From the NCBI GenBank assembly GCA_025361505.1, contig JANYKZ010000051.1:1-48429 (forward strand): a DNA stretch of 48,429 nt, given 5' to 3'. A program made the translations under genes and the position numbers. This document shows positions 43,478-48,429 of the stretch, one piece after another (position 1 is the stretch's first letter; the number at the start of each line of letters is the position of its first letter). This stretch comes from Coriobacteriia bacterium (lineage in GTDB: Bacteria > Actinomycetota > Coriobacteriia > Anaerosomatales > PALSA-660). Under the pieces are notes generated by a model. The model made no database searches. It saw only the letters and a program-made list of their open reading frames with translations, and had not been told where the DNA came from.

Positions 43478-45538
43478 CTACTCCTTGTTGTCGTGTTCCT
43501 GTTTGGCCTGGTCGACGATCTTCTGCGCCATCTCGCGAGGCACCTCGGCGTACTCGCCGATCTCGAGGCTGTAGAGGCCCGTCCCGTGCGTCAGCGACCG
43601 CAGGAGCGTCGAGTACTGGACGACCTCGGCGTAGGGCACCGACGCTCTGATGACCTGCCTGCCTCCCACGCCCTCCATGCCGTTGACGCGGCCGCGCCGG
43701 GAGGAGATGTCGCCCATGACGTCTCCCGCGTACTTGTCGGGGACGGTGATGGTCAGGTGCGCGATCGGCTCGAGGAGGACCATGTCCGCCTTCTCGGCGG
43801 CAGCCCGGAAGCCGAGGCGTGCAGCGGTGCGGAACGCGATCTCGGAGCTGTCGACCGCGTGGTAGGAGCCGTCGTAGCAGGCCACCTTCACGTCGACCAC
43901 CGGGTAGCCGGCGAGCACGCCGTGGAGCATGGTCTCCTGGATGCCTTTGTTGACCGGCTCGATGAACTGGCGCGGGATGCGGCCGCCGACGATCTCGTCG
44001 ACGAACTCGTAGCCCTTGCCGGGGTTCGGCTCCAGCCGAAGCCAGCAGTCCCCGAACTGGCCCGACCCGCCGGTCTGCTTCTTGTGGCGGCCCTGCGCCT
44101 GCGAGACGGTGCGTATCGTCTCGCGGTAGGGGATGCGGAGGTCGACGAGTTCGGTCTCCACGCTGAAGCGACTGCGCAGGCGCGCCATGACGACGTCGAT
44201 CTGCGTCTCGCCGAGCGCGCTCACGACCGTCTGATGGGTCTCCGCGTCGCGGCGGACGAGCAGCGTCGGCTCCTCCTCGACGATCTTGTTGAGGCCGGTG
44301 CCGAGCTTGTCCTCGTCCGCCTTGTTCTTCGCGCGGATCGCCACGGAGTGCAGCGGCAGCGGCAGTGGCATCGCGGCGAACGTCACGTCTCCCTTGGCCG
44401 AGAGCGTGTCGTTCGTGGCGACGTCCCCGAGCTTCGGAAGGACGGCGATGTCGCCCGCCGGCACCGCCTCGACGTCCTTCGTCTCCTTGCCGGTCATCTT
44501 GAGTACGTGGCCGGGACGCTCCTTCTTGCCCGTACGCGAGTCGATCAGCTCCGCGTTCGGTACCAGCGTGCCGGAGATGACCTTCACGAAGTTGAGCCGG
44601 CCGAGGTACGGGTCGGAGATCGTCTTGAACACGAAACCGGAGGTCGATCCGGTGACGCTCAGCGGCACCTCGTCGCCCTCGACGGTCGGCATGGGTCCGT
44701 GAGCCGTGGGCTCGGGGAAGAACGTGACGATCTCGTCCATCAGGTCCTCGACGCCCTGCATCTTGAGCGCGGACCCGACGAAGACCGGCACGATGATGCC
44801 CTGGGCGATCGCGAGGCCGAGCAGTTTCTCGAGGTCCTCCTGAGAGAGCGTCTCTCCCTCGAGGAACTTCTCCATGAGCGCCTCGTCGGCCTCGGCGACG
44901 AGGTCCGTGAGCTTCTCCCGGGCGGCGTCGACCGCAGCGGCGAATTCGGAAGGGATGTCGTCCATGTGCTCGCCGTCGGCCTCATGGTGATAGGCCTTCA
45001 GGCGGATGATGTCGATGACGCCGTGGAAGTCGGACTCTGCTCCCATCGGGATCTGGATCGCTCCGACGCGGTGGCCGAACGCGGTGTCGAGCTTGGCCAT
45101 CACATCGTGGAAGTCGGCGTGCTCCTTGTCCATCCGGTTGATGAAGACGGCGCGGGCGATGCCCATCTTGCCCGCGGCTTCCCACAGACGCTCCGTCTGG
45201 ACCTGGGGACCGGCGACCGCGTCGACCACGAACAGCGCCATCTCGGCCGCTTCCATGCCCGCGATCGCATCGCCCATGAAGTCGGCGAAGCCGGGGGTGT
45301 CGATGATGTTGATCTTGACGCCTTTGTGCATGACAGGTGCGAGCGACAGGTTGACGGTCATCCGCCGCTTGACCTCTTCGGGGTCGTAATCGAGTGACGA
45401 GTGGCCGTCGTCGACGGTCCCGAGGCGCTTGGTCTCCCCGGCCATGAAGAGCATCGCCTCGGCGAGCGACGTCTTGCCCGCGCCTCCATGGCCTACAAGG
45501 ACGACGTTACGGACCCTGTCGGTGCTCGGTGCTCCCAT
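43478..45538 (-). CDS. Elongation factor G-like GTPase (EF-G paralogue)
   Basis: I chose the ATG at 45538, nine bases after GGAGG, giving 686 residues. GTPase motifs are GHGGAGKT near residue 16 (G1), DTPGFADF (G3, DTPG) and NRMDKEHADF (G4, NRMD rather than NKMD or NKxD). All five EF-G domains appear present. SSLDYDPEEVKRRMTVNLSLAPV and the long insert-free domain II fit the EF-G-like group (FusA2/EF-G II type) rather than the main fusA, which usually lies beside rpsL, rpsG and tuf; none are here. Roles of such paralogues range from ribosome recycling to stress translation. The function is not settled by sequence. Confidence 0.88.
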   Translation of the reverse strand: MGAPSTDRVRNVVLVGHGGAGKTSLAEAMLFMAGETKRLGTVDDGHSSLDYDPEEVKRRMTVNLSLAPVMHKGVKINIIDTPGFADFMGDAIAGMEAAEMALFVVDAVAGPQVQTERLWEAAGKMGIARAVFINRMDKEHADFHDVMAKLDTAFGHRVGAIQIPMGAESDFHGVIDIIRLKAYHHEADGEHMDDIPSEFAAAVDAAREKLTDLVAEADEALMEKFLEGETLSQEDLEKLLGLAIAQGIIVPVFVGSALKMQGVEDLMDEIVTFFPEPTAHGPMPTVEGDEVPLSVTGSTSGFVFKTISDPYLGRLNFVKVISGTLVPNAELIDSRTGKKERPGHVLKMTGKETKDVEAVPAGDIAVLPKLGDVATNDTLSAKGDVTFAAMPLPLPLHSVAIRAKNKADEDKLGTGLNKIVEEEPTLLVRRDAETHQTVVSALGETQIDVVMARLRSRFSVETELVDLRIPYRETIRTVSQAQGRHKKQTGGSGQFGDCWLRLEPNPGKGYEFVDEIVGGRIPRQFIEPVNKGIQETMLHGVLAGYPVVDVKVACYDGSYHAVDSSEIAFRTAARLGFRAAAEKADMVLLEPIAHLTITVPDKYAGDVMGDISSRRGRVNGMEGVGGRQVIRASVPYAEVVQYSTLLRSLTHGTGLYSLEIGEYAEVPREMAQKIVDQAKQEHDNKE

Positions 45539-45767
45539 GGCACATCGCCTCCACACGTCGGGTGACTGGCTCTACCCTCCGGGGCACTGCGTGTCTCTCT
45601 CCCCGGAGTGACATCCGTACCGCGCCGCTTGCGCGACGCGACGAGTTACACACTAGCACCACCCGCGCGCGCGAAGGGCGGTCCGCGGCCGGCCGATCAA
45701 CGCGCGACCGGCGCCCGGTCGCGGGGCTGTGGCGGTGGCCGCGGCGTCACTGGTACCATGGTCACCG

Positions 45768-46451
45768 ATGTCCCGCAGATCACTCATCGCCGCCTCCGCG
45801 GCGCTCGCGACCGTCCTCGTCCTTCTGGCCGGGTGCGCTGCCGCGCCCTCGCGCCCCGCGTCCACCGCGCCCGCGGCCGTCCCGGCCACCGCGCCGCTTG
45901 CCTCGACCGGTCCCGAGACGTCGCCGGGAACGACCGGTGCCACGGGCCCGGAGGTGACCATCAAGACCGACAAGGGCGTGGTGGTCGTGACGCTGAACAC
46001 GGCGAAGGCGCCGAATACCTCCGCGAACTTCCTCAAGCTCGTCGAGGTCGGCTTCTACAACGGCCTTCGTATCCACCGCGTCGAGGCGGGGTTCGTCATG
46101 CAGGCGGGTGACCCGCTCACCAAGGGGCTGAGCAGGCAGGCGCTGCTCGACATCCTGGCCCGCCGGCAAGCCGGCGCTCCGGCCGCCAAGGATCCCGCCA
46201 TCGGGACCGGTGGACCGGGCTGGACCATCCCATTCGAGGACACCGGCCTGCTCCACGATCGCGGCGTCATCGCGATGGCCCGCTCACAGGACCCGAACTC
46301 CGCCGGGTCGCAGTTCTACATCACGCTCGGCGCCGCGCACGGCCTCGACGGGAGCTATGCCGTCTTCGGCCTCGTGACGAAGGGGATGGACGTGGTCGAC
46401 AGGCTCGCTGTCGGTGACGAGATCATCTCCGCCACCGTCACCAAGCAGTAG
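45768..46451 (+). CDS. Cyclophilin-type peptidyl-prolyl isomerase, lipoprotein
   Basis: A 227-residue protein. Its N terminus is a lipoprotein signal, RRSLIAASAALATVLVLLAGC, with the Cys at residue 22 as lipid site, then a roughly 40-residue Ala/Pro/Thr-rich tether. The cyclophilin core follows: FYNGLRIHRVEAGFVMQAGDP near residue 105, then GVIAMARSQDPNSAGSQFYITLG near residue 166 and YAVFGLVTKGMDVVDRLAVGDEI at the end. It should fold secreted proteins on the outer face of the membrane. The ATG at 45768 lacks a strong ribosome binding site, but the signal peptide supports it. The TPR gene follows 10 bases after its stop. Confidence 0.92.
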   Translation: MSRRSLIAASAALATVLVLLAGCAAAPSRPASTAPAAVPATAPLASTGPETSPGTTGATGPEVTIKTDKGVVVVTLNTAKAPNTSANFLKLVEVGFYNGLRIHRVEAGFVMQAGDPLTKGLSRQALLDILARRQAGAPAAKDPAIGTGGPGWTIPFEDTGLLHDRGVIAMARSQDPNSAGSQFYITLGAAHGLDGSYAVFGLVTKGMDVVDRLAVGDEIISATVTKQ

Positions 46452-46461
46452 GGGAGTACCC

Positions 46462-47778
46462 GTGGACGATCCGCACCGCACCGCAGGCGAGGCGGCCTAC
46501 GCCGCCCGCGACTGGGACCGGGCGGCGGTCGAGTTCCTGGCGTCGGTCCACGGCAGGCCTGTCGAGGACTCGGGCTACGCACTTCACCAGGCCGGCAACG
46601 CCCTGGTCAAGCTCGGGCGCTTCGCCGACGCGGCGACCGTCTACGAGAGGGCCGTGCTCGACGGCGGCTACGACCGTCGCTCCACCGTCTACGCGAACAT
46701 GGGCGCCGCCTTCAGCGCGGCCCACGAGTACGACAAAGCCGCCGACGCCTACGCGTCGGCGCTCGAAGACCCGACGTACCCGACCCCGTTCAAGGCGCTC
46801 CAGGGCCGCGCGGGGGCACTCTACGAGCTCGGACGCTACGACGAGGCCACCTTGGCATACCGGCAGGCGGCATGGGACAGCGCGAACCCCGATCCCGGCA
46901 AGTCGTTCAACAACCTTGGTCTGGCGTTCATGGCGGCCGGCCGTCCTGAGGACGCCCTCGAGGCGTTCCGTGCCGCGATGGGCATGGAGGGCTACTCGGC
47001 CAAGGGAAAGGCCGACGCCAACCTCGCACTGGCCTACATGGCGATGGGCTTCTACGAGGAGTCGGTGCGCGAGTTCGAGCGCGCCCGGGACGACTTCGGG
47101 CACGAGCTGACCGGCGACACTCTGGCCGCATACGAGGAGGCTCAGCGCCGCGCGGGGGAGGACCGCAAGTCCCAGACCGCGCCGTTCGAGCCGCTGGAGG
47201 TCGAGACCGTCGACGGCTGGCTGACGGGGGAGATGCCGCCCGCGATGCCCGCCGAGGCGGTCATCAGTTCCCTGCCCGACGCCGACGGCGAGGCGACGAA
47301 GCGGTTCTTCAACCGCTCCGAGGACGAGATGCTCACGGCCGACAGGGCCGAGCGCAAGGCGGCGCGTTCAGCGCGGCTCACGCCTCGCGCCATCGGCCTG
47401 CGAGTGGGGATCGCCGTGCTCGCCGTGCTGATCGTCGCGGGCGTTCTCGGCGGGCTTCTCTACGCGGGGTACGGCTATCCGACGCAGGAGCAGACCGTCA
47501 CCTCGCTCATCGACGCCTACCACAAGGGCGCGTCGTACACGGAGTTCTGGGTCGCGGTGCCGCAGGCGAACGTGCAACAGGAGATGGACCAGCTTCCCGC
47601 CAAGTTCGCCTCGTACCGCATCTCCGGGGTCGGTCGCGCCGCTCGGACGAGCACCGTGCGCGTGACCGTCCGTCTGGACAGCGGCGCCGAGATGGCCTAC
47701 GACGTGTCACTGACCCGTGAAGGGGTCGGCTGGAAGGTCATCGGCATCAAGAACGCGTGGAACTCCTCCGCCCAGTGA
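46462..47778 (+). CDS. Tetratricopeptide-repeat protein with C-terminal transmembrane anchor
   Basis: The GTG at 46462 follows GGGGAG, which overlaps the stop of the cyclophilin gene. The 438-residue product has about six TPR units in residues 1 to 215 (for example RFADAATVYERAVLDG, YDEATLAYRQAAWD and PEDALEAFRAAMGMEG), then an acidic linker. A single membrane helix VGIAVLAVLIVAGVLGGLLYAGYGY lies near residues 315 to 338, followed by a roughly 100-residue extracellular domain. TPRs would be cytoplasmic if the helix runs outward. The pair with an exported prolyl isomerase hints at envelope assembly, without direct proof. Confidence 0.85.
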   Translation: MDDPHRTAGEAAYAARDWDRAAVEFLASVHGRPVEDSGYALHQAGNALVKLGRFADAATVYERAVLDGGYDRRSTVYANMGAAFSAAHEYDKAADAYASALEDPTYPTPFKALQGRAGALYELGRYDEATLAYRQAAWDSANPDPGKSFNNLGLAFMAAGRPEDALEAFRAAMGMEGYSAKGKADANLALAYMAMGFYEESVREFERARDDFGHELTGDTLAAYEEAQRRAGEDRKSQTAPFEPLEVETVDGWLTGEMPPAMPAEAVISSLPDADGEATKRFFNRSEDEMLTADRAERKAARSARLTPRAIGLRVGIAVLAVLIVAGVLGGLLYAGYGYPTQEQTVTSLIDAYHKGASYTEFWVAVPQANVQQEMDQLPAKFASYRISGVGRAARTSTVRVTVRLDSGAEMAYDVSLTREGVGWKVIGIKNAWNSSAQ

Positions 47779-47817
47779 CCGGCTGAGCGCCTACCGACCG
47801 ATATGCGGCGCGGGGTA

Positions 47818-47846
47818 TTGTCGCGCCTTGTAACATTAGTTACGAT
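47818..47846 (+). promoter_or_regulatory. Candidate ndk promoter with palindromic operator
   Basis: TTGTCG and TACGAT are 17 bases apart, and the start codon is 57 bases past the -10. GTAAC-ATTA-GTTAC, a perfect 5-base palindrome (47830-47843), covers the spacer and the first bases of the -10 box, so it is placed where a repressor would block the polymerase. It is an AT-rich island in GC-rich DNA. Confidence 0.45.
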
Positions 47847-47902
47847 GCTCCGACCACGGAGCGTGTCGACTACAGGATCGTCCGACGCAGTAAGGGGAAC
47901 AC

Positions 47903-48304
47903 GTGGACCAGCGCACCTACATCATGATCAAGCCGGACGCCGTCGCTCGCGGGCTCGTAGGCCGCATCCTGGCGAGGTTCGAGGACACCGGGCTGAAGTT
48001 CCAGCGCCTCGAGTTCGGCGTGGTGACCGCCGAGCAGGCCGCCGCCAACTACCGCGAGCACGAAGGCAAGCCCTTCTACGAAGGGCTCATCGACTACATC
48101 ACCAGCGGCCCCGTCGTCAAGATGGTCCTGACGGGCCCCGACGCGGTCGTCGTCTGCCGCAAGCTGATGGGCGCCACCAACCCGCGCGACGCCGCTCCGG
48201 GCACGATCCGTGGCGACTTCGGCTTGATCATGGAAGCCAACGTGGTCCACGGCTCCGACTCGCCCGAGTCCGCCGAGCGCGAGATCGGCATCTTCTTCGC
48301 CTGA
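47903..48304 (+). CDS. ndk: Nucleoside diphosphate kinase
   Basis: A 133-residue enzyme that moves phosphate from ATP to other nucleoside diphosphates through a phosphohistidine. The N-terminal RTYIMIKPDAVARGLVGRILARFE and the active-site NVVHGSDSPESAEREI near residue 111 (His114 the carrier) are diagnostic. The GTG at 47903 follows AAGGGGA. The length is slightly below the usual 135 to 150 residues but complete. It has its own promoter region, with a palindrome upstream. Confidence 0.96.
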   Translation: MDQRTYIMIKPDAVARGLVGRILARFEDTGLKFQRLEFGVVTAEQAAANYREHEGKPFYEGLIDYITSGPVVKMVLTGPDAVVVCRKLMGATNPRDAAPGTIRGDFGLIMEANVVHGSDSPESAEREIGIFFA

Positions 48305-48373
48305 GTGACCCGCACCACGGTCTTGTGACAGGGCGGTCGGCCGGCATATCCGACCACCTCCGCCTTGTAGAGC

Positions 48374-48391
48374 GCCGCCGAGGTCGGCGGC
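48374..48391 (+). terminator. Possible terminator after ndk
   Basis: GCCGCCG and CGGCGGC form a 7-bp stem with a four-base loop. A second weaker stem (GGTCGG/CCGACC) sits at 48335-48355. Confidence 0.35.
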
Positions 48392-48411
48392 TGGGGGAAG
48401 GGGCGTGACGC

Positions 48412-48429
48412 GTGTTCTTCCGGATCATC
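48412..48429 (+). CDS. Possible start of another gene, cut by the window edge
   Basis: A GTG at 48412, with GGAAGGGG eight bases upstream, opens a frame reading MFFRII to the last base of the window. Only six codons are visible, so no product can be named. Confidence 0.3.

Overview
This 48.4 kb window looks like chromosomal DNA from a high-GC, probably anaerobic or microaerophilic actinobacterium. A Coriobacteriia-type lineage is my inference; no rRNA or marker tree is available here. The basis is strong GC bias at third codon positions, many GTG starts, a decarboxylase/prenyltransferase/flavin-prenyltransferase set typical of futalosine-type menaquinone synthesis, type IV pilus genes, a membrane-bound hydrogenase with a selenocysteine codon, and a HemE/ferrochelatase/HemY heme cluster. 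I see no phage, insertion sequence, CRISPR array or rRNA.

Layout. Positions 1-3632 hold a membrane protein cut by the window edge and three menaquinone genes (UbiD-, UbiA- and UbiX-type). Positions 3656-4213 hold tRNA-Cys and tRNA-Gly (minus) and tRNA-Val (plus). Positions 4294-10503 hold a polytopic membrane protein, a glycosyltransferase and a minor-pilin operon. Positions 10599-17127 hold a double-CDGSH protein, a small membrane protein, RNase D, a short RecQ, XseA/XseB, a HIT protein and DegV. A possibly structured intergenic element precedes acetyl-CoA synthetase (17608-19590). Positions 19732-24996 are heme genes: hemE, hemH/cpfC and two tandem hemY copies. A transketolase follows.

On the minus strand, positions 27024-32703 hold a [NiFe]-hydrogenase locus: Tat-exported small subunit, large subunit, cytochrome b, a radical SAM HemN-like protein and a maturation protease. 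The six-frame track ends the large subunit at an in-frame TGA. That TGA sits exactly at the first nickel ligand of the C-terminal DPCxxCxxH motif, reading continues to a second TGA, and a perfect 7-bp hairpin starts 10 nt after the first one. I read this as UGA-encoded selenocysteine, so the enzyme is a [NiFeSe] hydrogenase. This is the strongest finding.

The right third carries small redox genes (DUF2249, cytochrome b5-like), an HAD phosphatase, an RlmD-type methyltransferase, a receiver-PilT fusion, and an OsmC / glycosyltransferase / BshB1-like / BshC-like operon that may make a bacillithiol-like thiol. After these come a ferredoxin, PlsY and a DagK-like lipid kinase, tRNA-Arg, an EF-G paralogue, a cyclophilin lipoprotein, a TPR membrane protein and Ndk. 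Another gene may begin at the right edge.

Taken together, hydrogen oxidation outside the membrane (hydrogenase plus cytochrome b) can feed the menaquinone whose synthesis genes lie at the left end, and the heme cluster can supply the cytochrome. The type IV pilus genes occur in two places: minor pilins at 7-10 kb and the retraction ATPase at 36 kb.
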